Positions 51,377 through 60,498 of a DNA stretch of 64,000 bases are shown here, piece after piece. Source of the DNA: Sphingomonas sp. Leaf20. Its GTDB lineage: Bacteria > Pseudomonadota > Alphaproteobacteria > Sphingomonadales > Sphingomonadaceae. The position numbers were made by a program, and so were the translations under genes. Location of the stretch: assembly GCF_001421535.1 (NCBI RefSeq), contig NZ_LMKN01000001.1:1400267-1464266 (forward strand), given 5' to 3'. The stretch's first letter is position 1, and each line of letters begins with the position of its first letter. The notes below the pieces were generated by a model that was given only the letters and a program-made list of their open reading frames with translations, had not been told where the DNA came from and searched no databases.

Positions 51377-53335
51377 ATGACCAGCCCGCGAACGATGGCC
51401 GGAGCGGATGCCCGAGCCGCGCCACGCATCGCCGCCCCGCGCTGGGCACTGGTCGCGGCGGCGGTGGGCGCGATCCTGTCTTCCGCGCACGCCGCGTCGC
51501 TGCCCGGTTCGCCCGATCCGCTCGTGCCGACGGGACGCTGGAGCGCGAACAGCGACGGGTCGGCGCCCGTCCCGCCGATGGGCTGGAACTCGTGGAACGC
51601 GTTCAACAGCGACGTCGACGAGGAGAAGGTGCTCGCCTCCGCACAGGCGCTGGTCGACACCAAGCTGGCGACGCTCGGCTATCGCTACGTCAACATCGAC
51701 GATGGCTGGTGGCTCAAGCGGCGCCAGCCCGATGGCCGGATGATGATCCGCACCAGCCATTTCCCCTCCGCGCGCACCGGCGCGAACCCGAGCTTCCGTC
51801 CGCTGACCGATCGCCTGCACGCGATGGGGCTGAAGGCGGGGATCTATTCCGACATCGGCCGCAACAGCTGCGGCCAGATCTATACCCCCGATTTCAAGAA
51901 CCAGCCCGAGGGCAGCGTCGCCGAACGCGAGGTCGGGCTGTACGGGCATGTCGACGAGGACATCCGGCTGTACTTCGCCGAGTGGAACTTCGATTTCATC
52001 AAGGTCGACGGCTGTGGCGCGCGCGGACTCGCCGCGGATGCGCCGCGCGTCCGATCGGGCCTGTACCGCGCATTGCCGCCGCTGGTCGACATGCAGTCGC
52101 TCGCCGCGAGCGACGTCGCCGGGATCCGCCGCCTGTACGCGGCGGTCGGCACCGCGCTCAGGACGCATGCGGGGCAGCGTCCCTATGTCTATTCGCTGTG
52201 CCTGTGGGGGGCGGGCGACGTCCGCACCTGGGGCAAGGATGTCGGCAACATGTCGCGGACCAGCGACGATATCCAGCCGAGCTGGGCGCGGATGCTGACC
52301 AATCTCGACACGGTGACGCACCGCGCGCTCTATGCGCATCCGGGATCGTGGAACGACCCCGACATGCTGTTCGTCGGCACGGGCGATTTCGATGCCGCGC
52401 ACCCGGTCGAGGCACGCGCGCATTTCGCGCTATGGGCGATGCTCAACGCGCCGCTGATCATCGGCTACGACCTGCGCAAGCTGACGCCCGACCAGCTCGC
52501 GATCTTCGGCAACGCGGACATCGTCGCGCTCAACCAGGACGCGGCGGGCAACCAGGCGGTGCTCGCCTATGATTCGGACGATGCACAGATCTTCGTCAAG
52601 ACGCTCGCCGACGGGAGCAAGGGCGTCGCGGTGGTCAACCGTACCGCGCAACCGGTGAAGGCGGTGCTGACCGCGGCGCAGTTGAAGATGACCGCGCAAG
52701 GCGATGTCCGGCTGCGGGACCTGTGGAGCAAGACCGAGCGGACGTTCCGCGGCGAGACCGCACTGACGCTGGCGCCGCACGAAACGCTCGTCTTCCGCGC
52801 GACCGGCACGCATCGCCTGGCTGGCGGCATGTATCTTTCCGAGCAGCCGGGACGCGTCAATCCGGCGGTCGACGGGATCGCGCGGCCGACGCCCGATCCG
52901 ACGATCCATCGCTCGATCACGCCGTGGACGGGCACGCGCGGGCCGGGCGACCATCCGCAATATGGCGGCTGGGGCGGCGCCGAGGCCGACCGCGCACCCT
53001 ATGGCGCGCCGATCCGGATTGCGGGTACCGCGTTCGATACCGGGATCGGCGTTCTCGCCAACGCGCGGCTCGAGGTTCGCAACCAGGGGTCTGCGCGCTT
53101 CACGGCCAGGGTCGGCGTCAACGATTCGGCGCCCTCGCGGGCCGGCCGGGTCGTGTTCGAGATCTGGGGTGACGGCCGCTTGCTCGCGCGTTCGAAACCG
53201 ATGGCGTTCGGCGATGCCGCGGCGCCGATCGAGGCGAGCGTCGCGGGCGTCGGGATCGTCGAGCTGGTTGCGCGCGGCGACGCCGAGGGCATGGCGGGCC
53301 CGGCGATCTGGGCGGATGCCGCGCTCATCCGATAG
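51377..53335 (+). CDS. Glycoside hydrolase family 27 with C-terminal NPCBM-like domain
   Basis: Secreted alpha-galactosidase or beta-L-arabinopyranosidase of 652 residues. The signal peptide ends in ILSSAHA. The GH27 barrel has PPMGWNSWNAF, YRYVNIDDGWW, AGIYSDIGRNSC, the nucleophile Asp in FIKVDGCG, acid/base Asp in SDDIQPSW and GSWNDPDMLFVG. A C-terminal beta domain covers about residues 390-480. The last 140 residues (HRSITPWTGT, FDTGIGVLANARLEV, VVFEIWGDGRLLARS) form an NPCBM-type carbohydrate-binding domain. The arabinose theme of the locus favours beta-L-arabinopyranosidase, but galactose is equally possible. CAGGAG precedes the ATG, which decides it over the much longer frame that begins inside the esterase gene. 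Confidence 0.9.
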   Translation: MTSPRTMAGADARAAPRIAAPRWALVAAAVGAILSSAHAASLPGSPDPLVPTGRWSANSDGSAPVPPMGWNSWNAFNSDVDEEKVLASAQALVDTKLATLGYRYVNIDDGWWLKRRQPDGRMMIRTSHFPSARTGANPSFRPLTDRLHAMGLKAGIYSDIGRNSCGQIYTPDFKNQPEGSVAEREVGLYGHVDEDIRLYFAEWNFDFIKVDGCGARGLAADAPRVRSGLYRALPPLVDMQSLAASDVAGIRRLYAAVGTALRTHAGQRPYVYSLCLWGAGDVRTWGKDVGNMSRTSDDIQPSWARMLTNLDTVTHRALYAHPGSWNDPDMLFVGTGDFDAAHPVEARAHFALWAMLNAPLIIGYDLRKLTPDQLAIFGNADIVALNQDAAGNQAVLAYDSDDAQIFVKTLADGSKGVAVVNRTAQPVKAVLTAAQLKMTAQGDVRLRDLWSKTERTFRGETALTLAPHETLVFRATGTHRLAGGMYLSEQPGRVNPAVDGIARPTPDPTIHRSITPWTGTRGPGDHPQYGGWGGAEADRAPYGAPIRIAGTAFDTGIGVLANARLEVRNQGSARFTARVGVNDSAPSRAGRVVFEIWGDGRLLARSKPMAFGDAAAPIEASVAGVGIVELVARGDAEGMAGPAIWADAALIR

Positions 53336-53362
53336 GCCGTGGGTCCGGGGGGCAGGCGCACG

Positions 53363-55006
53363 TCAGCGCGCGGTGCGCGCGCGCGTCCCCTCGGGCTTGA
53401 GCGCGGACAGGCGGAACTCGTCGATGTCGAGCCATCCGCGACTCGCGGCCGGCGCATAGCAGAACAGCGCGAACTGCTCGCCCTGGAACGTGCCCGTCCG
53501 CCACGCGAAGGCGAGCGGAAAGCTGCCGCCCAGCGCGGTCCAGCGCGCGCCGTCGAGGCTGTAGGCGACGCGCGCGAGATCGGTGGTGAAATCCATGTCG
53601 GTCCGCAGCCATAGTGCGTCGCCGCGCGCGACCATGGTCCGCGCGCGGACCTGCGTCTCGGCGCCGCCGACCTTGTCCTCGGTCAGCTCCATCTCGATCG
53701 CGATCCTCCCGTCGTCGGCGGGTGCGACGGTCAGGTTGCCGCTATATTGGCCAAGCGTGCCGAAACCGCAGCGATCGCCCGGGACGAGATGGCGGACGTC
53801 GAGCTTCACCTCGCCGCGGCTCGCGGGCCCCTGCCCCTTTTGCGTCAGCGTGTTGCGTGCCGACCAGAAGCGGTCCGCAACCGTCGGGCGCAACCGCAGC
53901 CAGCCCGGGCGATCGGTCAGCGACCAGCGGGCAGGATCGGGATTGTGGTTCCATTGCCATTGCAGTCCAAGCGACGCGCGGGCGAAGTCGTCCGACGTCG
54001 CCGGCTCGGCAAAGGCGAATCCCGGGACGGGCTTGGCCGCGCGATCGGGCACGCGCCCCGGTGCCGCCGGCGTTCCCCAGACGGGCCAGTCGTCACGCCA
54101 GAATACCGGGCTCAGATTGGTCATCCGGCCGATCGCGCCGCTGTCCTCCATGACGAAGCCGAACCATCGCCCGTCGGGCAGGTCGACCAGCGCACCCTGG
54201 TGGCCACCCGTCTTGTCGTCGATCTGATCGCGCGTCTCCCATGGTCCGAACAGGCTGCGCGCGCGCGATACGGTCAGCCCGAGCCGCGGCGGCAACGCGT
54301 TGAACAGATAGTAGTACGCCCCCCGCCGGATGATCTTCGAACCCTCGGCCCCCTTGATGTAATGGATCTTGCGCGACGCGGTGACACGGGCGAGCCCGGC
54401 GTCGAGCGTCAGCAGCGTGATCGTCCCGTCCGCAGTGCTCGCGGTCGCGACGAACGCGCGGCCGTCGGGCTCGATGAACAAGGCGGGATCGAACGCTTCG
54501 CGGTCGAGCTCGTGATACGCCCATGGCCCGCGCACGTCCCTGGCATGATAGATCCGCGTCTTCTGCCCGACGGGCGTGTTCGCGAGATAATAGGTCCCCG
54601 CATGATGGCGCAGGCTCGAGGCGTACAGGCCCTTGCGGTACGCGTTGCCGCCCTTGAGGTCGTATTGCGGACGGCCGTCGAGCCGGTCAACCAGATGCGA
54701 GGCGATCGTCCAGTTCACCAGGTCGCGGCTGTGCAGGATCGTGATCCCCGGGACGTTGGCAAAGGTGGTGGTGGCGAAATAATAGTCGCGCCCGACGCGG
54801 ATGATGTCGGGATCGGGATAGTCCGCGAACAGCACCGGGTTGCGGAAACTGCCGTCCCCCTGATCCGACCGCCACACCTGCGCGGCGGACCCCGAGGTGA
54901 GCAACAGCGCGGCAATCAGCGCCATCCCCGCTTTGCGCCCCGCGCTCATCGACCCGCCCCCGTGCGAGCAGACGGCAGCATCGTCCCGCGAGATCCATTC
55001 ATGCAT
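53363..55006 (-). CDS. Glycoside hydrolase family 43 with C-terminal beta-sandwich
   Basis: Secreted beta-xylosidase/alpha-arabinofuranosidase-type enzyme of 547 residues. The signal peptide follows a long polar lead (MALIAALLLTSGSAAQ). The propeller has YPDPDIIRVGRDYYFATTTF (base Asp), EAFDPALFIEPDG (second Asp) and IKGAEGSKIIRRGAYYYLF (acid Glu). From about residue 340 a beta-sandwich typical of GH43 enzymes follows (LGLQWQWNHNPDPARWSL, GFGTLGQYSGNLTV, GWLDIDEFRLS). The ATG at 55006 has GAGGGAG upstream, partly within the end of the GH51 gene spacing, so the two genes are translated in sequence. An inner ATG at 54949 would also keep the signal peptide. Confidence 0.9.
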   Translation of the reverse strand: MHEWISRDDAAVCSHGGGSMSAGRKAGMALIAALLLTSGSAAQVWRSDQGDGSFRNPVLFADYPDPDIIRVGRDYYFATTTFANVPGITILHSRDLVNWTIASHLVDRLDGRPQYDLKGGNAYRKGLYASSLRHHAGTYYLANTPVGQKTRIYHARDVRGPWAYHELDREAFDPALFIEPDGRAFVATASTADGTITLLTLDAGLARVTASRKIHYIKGAEGSKIIRRGAYYYLFNALPPRLGLTVSRARSLFGPWETRDQIDDKTGGHQGALVDLPDGRWFGFVMEDSGAIGRMTNLSPVFWRDDWPVWGTPAAPGRVPDRAAKPVPGFAFAEPATSDDFARASLGLQWQWNHNPDPARWSLTDRPGWLRLRPTVADRFWSARNTLTQKGQGPASRGEVKLDVRHLVPGDRCGFGTLGQYSGNLTVAPADDGRIAIEMELTEDKVGGAETQVRARTMVARGDALWLRTDMDFTTDLARVAYSLDGARWTALGGSFPLAFAWRTGTFQGEQFALFCYAPAASRGWLDIDEFRLSALKPEGTRARTAR

Positions 55007-55014
55007 GCTCTCCC

Positions 55015-56664
55015 TCAGCGCAGGTCAAGGATGACGACCGATTTCGCGGGCAAGGTCGTCGTCAGCGCACCCCCCGAAACCTGTGCGCCGGCAAAGGGCT
55101 GCGGCGTGACGGTGTCGGGCCGGTCGAAGCTGTTGTGCGCATCCATCCCCGTCCCGGTGATGATCCGTCCCGACACCTGCCCCGCCTGCATGCCGGCGAG
55201 CGATACCGAGACCGGGATCGCGCGGTTCGGATCGAGATTGACGAGCGCGACATGCACCTGCCCCGCGGTGTCGCGCACCGCCGACACGCTCACCGCGGGG
55301 ATCGCGACCTCGTCCTTGTGATACCAGGGCGAGGTCAGGTCGACCGGCAGGGCGGTCGCGCCCTGCCACGGCTTGTACAGGTCGAACACCCAATAGGTCG
55401 GCGTCTTCACCATCCGCGGCCCGTCGGTCAGCAGCATCGCCTGGAGCACGTTCACCATCTGCGCGATCGCGGCCATCCGCACGCGGTCGGCATGACGCGC
55501 GAAGATGTTGATGTTGAGCGCCGCGACGACCGCATCGCGCAACGAGTTCTGCTGTTCGAGGAAACCGGGGTTGCTGCCGGGCGTGGGATCGTACCACGTC
55601 CCCCATTCGTCGACCGCGAGCATCACGCGCTTGGCGGGGTCGTGCTTGTCCATGATCGCCGAATGCTTGGTGAGGAACTCCTCCATCCGCAGCGTGTGCG
55701 CCATCGTCGTCGCCCATTCGCGTTCGGGAAAGCCCAGCGCCGGGCCCTTGTTGTTCCAGTCGCCCTCGCGCGGACGCGTGTAGTAATGCAGCGCGAGCCC
55801 GTCGATATTCTTGCCCGCGATGCGCATCATCGCCTCGGTCCACTCATAGTTCGAGTCGCTCGGCCCGCTCGCGATCTTGAGCATCGGACCGTTGCCGGAC
55901 TTGGCGAACAGCGCGTAGCGGTTGGTCAGGTCGGCGGCATATTCGGCGCGCATGTTGCCGCCACAGCCCCAGAGCTCGTTGCCGATGCCGAGATACCGGA
56001 CCTTCCACGGTGCCGCGCGGCCGTTGCGCGCGCGTTCCTTGGCGAGCGCGGTGCTGTCGGTCGCGCTGGTCATGTAGTCGACCCATTGCGCGGTTTCGGC
56101 GGGCGGCGCGCTGCCGACATTGGCCGATACATAGGTACTCGCGCCAAGCCGCTCCATCAGCCCGAAATATTCGTGCGTCCCGAAACCGTTGTCCTCGTTG
56201 ACGCCGCCCCAGTTGGTGTTGATCTTGCCGGGGCGGGCCTTGGCGGGGCCGATGCCGTCGCGCCAGTGATATTCGTCCGCGAAACAGCCGCCCGGCCAGC
56301 GCACCATCGGCACGTCGATCGCCTTCATCGCCGCCAGCACGTCGCGACGATAGCCGGCGTCATTGGGGATCTTCGAATTCCGCCCGACCCAGATCCCGCC
56401 ATAGATGCCGTGACCGAGATGTTCGGCGAACTGGCCGAACACGTCGCGTTCGATCCGGGGCCCGGGCGTATCGGCGCGCACCGTGGCGGTGGCGCCCTCC
56501 CCCGCCGGTACGGTCTGCGCCGCCAGCGATGTGCCGCCCATCCCCGCCGCGATCAGTGGCAGGATCGCGCCACGGACATAGCGGCGGATCTGCCGCCGCA
56601 CTGTTGCGACCGGGGTGAATCGTGGACGCATGACGGGGGTATCTGCCAAGGCTTCGCTCTCCAT
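55015..56664 (-). CDS. Alpha-L-arabinofuranosidase, family GH51
   Basis: Secreted retaining exo-arabinofuranosidase of about 549 residues. The N-terminal signal region is ILPLIAAGMGGTSLAAQ. The substrate-binding start of the barrel reads GQFAEHLGHGIYGGIWVG. RWPGGCFADEYHWRDGIGP, the acid/base Glu in GIGNELWGCGG and the nucleophile Glu in LAVDEWGTWYDP are all as expected, and a C-terminal beta domain follows. The start is uncertain: ATG codons at 56664 and 56631 both leave a complete signal peptide, and neither has a strong ribosome site. It is the first gene of a GH51-GH43 pair on the minus strand that converges with the esterase-GH27 pair. Confidence 0.9.
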   Translation of the reverse strand: MESEALADTPVMRPRFTPVATVRRQIRRYVRGAILPLIAAGMGGTSLAAQTVPAGEGATATVRADTPGPRIERDVFGQFAEHLGHGIYGGIWVGRNSKIPNDAGYRRDVLAAMKAIDVPMVRWPGGCFADEYHWRDGIGPAKARPGKINTNWGGVNEDNGFGTHEYFGLMERLGASTYVSANVGSAPPAETAQWVDYMTSATDSTALAKERARNGRAAPWKVRYLGIGNELWGCGGNMRAEYAADLTNRYALFAKSGNGPMLKIASGPSDSNYEWTEAMMRIAGKNIDGLALHYYTRPREGDWNNKGPALGFPEREWATTMAHTLRMEEFLTKHSAIMDKHDPAKRVMLAVDEWGTWYDPTPGSNPGFLEQQNSLRDAVVAALNINIFARHADRVRMAAIAQMVNVLQAMLLTDGPRMVKTPTYWVFDLYKPWQGATALPVDLTSPWYHKDEVAIPAVSVSAVRDTAGQVHVALVNLDPNRAIPVSVSLAGMQAGQVSGRIITGTGMDAHNSFDRPDTVTPQPFAGAQVSGGALTTTLPAKSVVILDLR

Positions 56665-57096
56665 GTCGCACCCGTCCGGCGATGCGGCGGGGTATGTTAT
56701 CGTTACCATGAGCGTATGGATCCGGTGTCGATCCGTCAACGCCGCGCGCGACGAGTACGCGCCCGGACCGCCGTCGCAACCGCCTGGCGGTGTTCTGCTT
56801 GATCACGGTTCGATCAAGTTCATCGCTCCGTTTGTTGGGATCAACGTCTTTCCCGCAAGTACTAACTTTGATCCAGGTTATAGTTAAAGGTCAACTTTGG
56901 GGTCGGAGTTGTCGATTTCATGCTGGACCGCTGCCCAAGCTATTTACAAAGCACAGTCTTTTCGCCGATCTCCGACGTCCGGCGTACCTTTGCATCTTGT
57001 CTCGATCGGGCTTAGGCCTATTGCGGATAGGTTGATTTGCAGCGTTGAATACGCCGCAACGTGCGCGTACGGGGCCTTCGTAGAATGGAGCACATC
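56665..57096. other. Intergenic region, divergent promoters
   Basis: No gene is supported. The region separates the GH51 gene (minus) from the MucR-type gene (plus) and must hold both promoters. The part around 56790-56960 is AT-richer than the flanks. GGAG seven bases before the ATG at 57097 is the ribosome site of the regulator. Confidence 0.35.
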
Positions 57097-57609
57097 ATGG
57101 CGGAAGACACGACCGATCTCAGCGCAGTTGAACTCGCGACCGAGTTGACGATTGCTTGGCTGGGAAACCCCAATACCCGGACCGCAGCCGAAGACGTTCC
57201 GGCATTCCTCGGCAAGATACACGAGACCGTGACCTTGCTGCTTGGCACGCCCGCCGAAACCGCACCGGTCGAAGCGGTCGCTGAATACACGCCCGCGGTG
57301 ACCGCACGGAAGTCGCTTGCGTCGAAGGATCACATCATCTCGATGATCGACGGCAAGTCGTACAAGACTTTGCGCCGACATCTCGCGACGCATGGCATGA
57401 CGCCGGCGGAATATCGCGAGCGCTATGGTCTTAAGGCCGATTATCCGATGGTCGCCGAGAACTATTCGGAAAGCCGTCGCGCGATGGCCAAGAAGATCGG
57501 TCTGGGTCGCAAGCCCGGTGCGCGCAAGACCGACGAACCGGCCCCCGCTGCTGCTGCCGCGCCGGCGCCACGCAAGCGCAAGACCGAGACCCAGACCGTC
57601 GCGGAATAA
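57097..57609 (+). CDS. MucR/Ros-family transcriptional regulator lacking zinc-finger cysteines
   Basis: DNA-binding regulator of 170 residues. The N-terminal half is the acidic, helical MucR domain (LATELTIAWLGNPN, DVPAFLGKIHETVTLL). The DNA-binding part reads GKSYKTLRRHLATHGMTPAEYR followed by DYPMVAENYSESRRAMAKKIGLG. In the reference C2H2 finger the two Cys stand just before GG/GK; here the same places are Ser and Asp (IISMIDGK), so zinc is probably not bound in the usual way, as reported for some MucR homologues. The C-terminal tail is Ala/Pro/Lys-rich. MucR proteins control EPS and flagellar genes in alphaproteobacteria, and both kinds of gene lie in this window. That regulatory link is inference. 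Confidence 0.88.
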   Translation: MAEDTTDLSAVELATELTIAWLGNPNTRTAAEDVPAFLGKIHETVTLLLGTPAETAPVEAVAEYTPAVTARKSLASKDHIISMIDGKSYKTLRRHLATHGMTPAEYRERYGLKADYPMVAENYSESRRAMAKKIGLGRKPGARKTDEPAPAAAAAPAPRKRKTETQTVAE

Positions 57610-57720
57610 GCGTCCGCGCGAATGCGGCGACGCCAACGCCGGCGCGCCCACGCCGGGACGCCAACACCGCGACGATGATGCCCGAAGGGGGTGGCCGGTC
57701 GTCCGCCCCCGTATCGGGAC

Positions 57721-58623
57721 CTACCGGCCGAACTGCCCGCGGCGGTAGAGCAGGGTGATCGCCACGCGGCGGTTGCGCGGGTCGCTGGGCGTCTTCGCGA
57801 TCAACGGCTCGCGATCGGCGACGCCCTCGATCCGTTCGAACCGCGCCTCGGGCGTTCCCCCCGCCAGCAACCGGCGGCGCGTCGCCTCGGCGCGCCCCGA
57901 CGACAGCATCCAGTTGTTCATCGCGCGCGGATCGCCATAGGGCACGCTGTCGGTATGGCCGCGGATCATGATCGCATTGCTCGATCCCGCGATCGATCCC
58001 GCGATCATCCCGATCAGGTCCGCCGCCTTGCTGTCGAGCGCGGTCGTGCCGAGCGCGAACATCGAATAATCGGCGTCGTCGACCAGGTCGATCCGCATCC
58101 CGTCCTGCGTCGGCACGAACCGGACATGGCTGGCAAGCCGCGACAGGCTTTTCGACCGCTGGATCTGGCTCAGCACCTTGCGCCGCATCTCGGCAAAGTT
58201 CTTGCGGTCCTCGGCGTTCAGCGTGTCGAGCCCCTTCATGTTGCCCTTCGGCCCGGTCCCGGTGTTCGCACCGCCCTCGCCCGCATTCGGGATCGCGATC
58301 TGCGGCAGGCTGGTCTGCCCCGCCTGCGGACCGATCTTGTTCTTCGACAGGATCGACTCGCCGCCGAGCAGCGCACCGCCGCCGATCCCCAGCGTCCGCG
58401 TGTCGATCAGCGTCGGCGCGAAATAGTCGGCGATACCCTTGCGCTGCTTCTCGGTCGTCGCGCCGAGGATCCACAGCAACAGGAAGAACGCCATCATCGC
58501 GGTCACGAAATCGGCATAGGCGACCTTCCACGCGCCGCCATGATGCCCGCCATGCCCCTCGATATAGACCTTCTTGACGATGATCTTGGGCGGCTGGTTC
58601 GCCCCGTGCGGCGCGCGTGCCAC
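57721..58623 (-). CDS. motB: Flagellar stator protein MotB
   Basis: Stator subunit that anchors the motor to peptidoglycan; 300 residues. The single membrane helix FVTAMMAFFLLLWILGATTE follows a short cytoplasmic part and carries the proton-binding Asp in AYADFVTAMM. The C-terminal OmpA-like domain has IMIRGHTDSVPYG and NNWMLSSGRAEATRR. The start is a GTG one base after the motA stop codon, with GAGG upstream. The long minus-strand frame in another register over this gene is a shadow. Confidence 0.93.
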   Translation of the reverse strand: MARAPHGANQPPKIIVKKVYIEGHGGHHGGAWKVAYADFVTAMMAFFLLLWILGATTEKQRKGIADYFAPTLIDTRTLGIGGGALLGGESILSKNKIGPQAGQTSLPQIAIPNAGEGGANTGTGPKGNMKGLDTLNAEDRKNFAEMRRKVLSQIQRSKSLSRLASHVRFVPTQDGMRIDLVDDADYSMFALGTTALDSKAADLIGMIAGSIAGSSNAIMIRGHTDSVPYGDPRAMNNWMLSSGRAEATRRRLLAGGTPEARFERIEGVADREPLIAKTPSDPRNRRVAITLLYRRGQFGR

Positions 58624-58624
58624 C

Positions 58625-59488
58625 TTACTTGCCTCGCAGCCCGTCAAAGACTTCGGCGAAGCCCGGCTGGTTCCTGTGCGCGATCCCCGAGCGCGCCGCC
58701 TCGATCACCAGCGGCTGCGGATGGCCGTGGAGCGAGGCGATGATGATCTGCTTCACGACGCCGTAGATCGAGGCATCCGCGTCGAGCACCTGCTTCAGCC
58801 GGTTCGCCAGCGGCGCGACCATGCCGTACGCCAGCAGCACGCCCATGAACGTGCCGACGAGCGCCGACCCGATCATCGAGCCGAGCACCGACGGCGGCTT
58901 GTCGATCGATCCCATCGTCTTCACCACGCCGAGCACCGCCGCGACGATGCCGAGCGCGGGCAGCGCGTCGGCGAGGCTGGTCAGCGTGCCATGCGCGCTC
59001 TCCTCCTCGTGATGATGCGTCTTGATCGACTGATCCATCACCTCCTCGACCGCGTGCACGTCGAGCGTGCCCGACGAGACGACGACGAGACGCAGCGTGT
59101 CGGCGATCAGGTTGATCAGCGCGTGATCCTTCAGCAGCTTTGGATATTCGGCGAAGACCGCGGAGGAATTGGGATCCTCGACATGCGGCTCGAGCGCGAT
59201 CGGCCCGTCGACGCGCAGCATCTTCATCAGCTTGCTGACGAGGAAGATGACGTCGAGATAGTCCTGCTTCTTGTATTTCGGGCCCTTGAAGACCTTCATC
59301 AGCCCGCCGCCGAGGCCTTTCAGCTCCTTGCCCGAATTGCCGATGATCAGCGCGCCGGCGGCCGCACCGCCGATGATGAGCATCTCGTGCGGGATCGCCT
59401 CGAGCACGGGGCCGAGCGCACCGCCGGTGAACGCGAATCCGCCGAACACCATGACGAGCAGGACGACGATGCCGATAATCGGAAACAT
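58625..59488 (-). CDS. motA: Flagellar stator protein MotA
   Basis: Proton-channel subunit of the flagellar stator, 287 residues, the normal length. Four membrane helices are visible: near residues 3-22, 35-52 (MLIIGGAAAGALIIG), and two in the C-terminal half containing PALGIVAAVLGVVKTMGSID and GSALVGTFMGVLLAYGM, which form the conserved MotA pore region. A basic/acidic cytoplasmic loop of about 110 residues lies between pairs. It is placed directly before motB with one base between stop and start, so translation is coupled. It lies downstream of flgL on the same strand. Confidence 0.94.
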   Translation of the reverse strand: MFPIIGIVVLLVMVFGGFAFTGGALGPVLEAIPHEMLIIGGAAAGALIIGNSGKELKGLGGGLMKVFKGPKYKKQDYLDVIFLVSKLMKMLRVDGPIALEPHVEDPNSSAVFAEYPKLLKDHALINLIADTLRLVVVSSGTLDVHAVEEVMDQSIKTHHHEEESAHGTLTSLADALPALGIVAAVLGVVKTMGSIDKPPSVLGSMIGSALVGTFMGVLLAYGMVAPLANRLKQVLDADASIYGVVKQIIIASLHGHPQPLVIEAARSGIAHRNQPGFAEVFDGLRGK

Positions 59489-59599
59489 GGTGCTGGAAAT
59501 TCCCCCAAAGGCCGGAGAGCCGGCCCTGTCACCGGAGGATTAACCGGATTTCGTAGCCATCCGGTTACCAACCCCGCCCGATCCGTCCTATAAATGCGC

Positions 59600-60493
59600 T
59601 CAGCGCAGATAATCGAACAGCGACAGCGCACTGAGCTTGGAGAAGCTCGCCTGCGTCGCCGACAGGATCGTCATCGTCTTCTGCAATTCGGTGATCGACG
59701 TCGTGATGTCGGTACCCTCGATCGACTGGCGGGTATCCTCGCGGTCGACCGCGACGTCCTTCAGCCGCGCCGTTTCGAGATCGACGCGCGACGCACGCGC
59801 GCCAAGCGACGCCTGGATCGTCGACACCTGCTCGGTCGCCGCATTCAGGTCGTCGAGCGCGGTGTCGAGCGATGCGGGATCGTAGCTGTCCGACTGGAGC
59901 GCGGCCGCGATGGCGCCAAGCACCGCAAGCGTATCCTTGCCGCCCGCGGACAGCACGCGCGATGCCGATTCGTTCGCCTGAACGGTCTGGCCATCACCGA
60001 TCGGCACCGGCGACACGCTCGTCGTCGCCAGCGCATAGCCGCCGCCCGGCTGCTTGACCGCCGCCGGGCCGCCATCCGCGCCACCGAAGATCGGCTGACC
60101 CCGCAAATCCTTGACGTTGGCGAGGCTCGCGATCGAATCGACGATGCTCGCGATCTCGACGCCGATCGCCTTGCGCGCGGCATCGTTCAGCGTGCCGTTG
60201 CGTGCCTGCACCGTGAGTTCGGACGCGCGCTGCAGCTGATCGGTGATCGCGCTGAGCGTCGTGTCCGACTGCTTCAGCACCGATGCCGCCGTCGTCAGGT
60301 TCGCGGCATAGGCCTTGTCGTCGGCGGTATCGCGCGCGATCCCGGCAAGCCGTTGATAGGCGGCGCTGTCGGACGAGGGCGCGGCGAATTTCTTGCCGGT
60401 CGAGATCTGCGTCTGCAACGCGTCCGCCTGCTTCGACAGCGCGTTCATCGCCTTGGCCGAGCGGTCGTAGAAGAGGCTGGTTGCGATCTGCAT
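59600..60493 (-). CDS. flgL: Flagellar hook-filament junction protein FlgL
   Basis: Hook-associated protein 3, 297 residues. The N-terminal flagellin-like helix region includes MQIATSLFYDRSAKAMNAL and TQISTGKKFAAPSSDS, and the C-terminal helix region reads TDITTSITELQKTMTILSATQASF, matching the flagellin fold ends. The middle domain has RQPIFGG-like sequence (RGQPIFGGADGG). It follows flgK at 5 bp spacing on the same strand. Exported by the flagellar type III apparatus, so no signal peptide is expected or seen. Confidence 0.93.
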   Translation of the reverse strand: MQIATSLFYDRSAKAMNALSKQADALQTQISTGKKFAAPSSDSAAYQRLAGIARDTADDKAYAANLTTAASVLKQSDTTLSAITDQLQRASELTVQARNGTLNDAARKAIGVEIASIVDSIASLANVKDLRGQPIFGGADGGPAAVKQPGGGYALATTSVSPVPIGDGQTVQANESASRVLSAGGKDTLAVLGAIAAALQSDSYDPASLDTALDDLNAATEQVSTIQASLGARASRVDLETARLKDVAVDREDTRQSIEGTDITTSITELQKTMTILSATQASFSKLSALSLFDYLR

Positions 60494-60498
60494 AAGGC

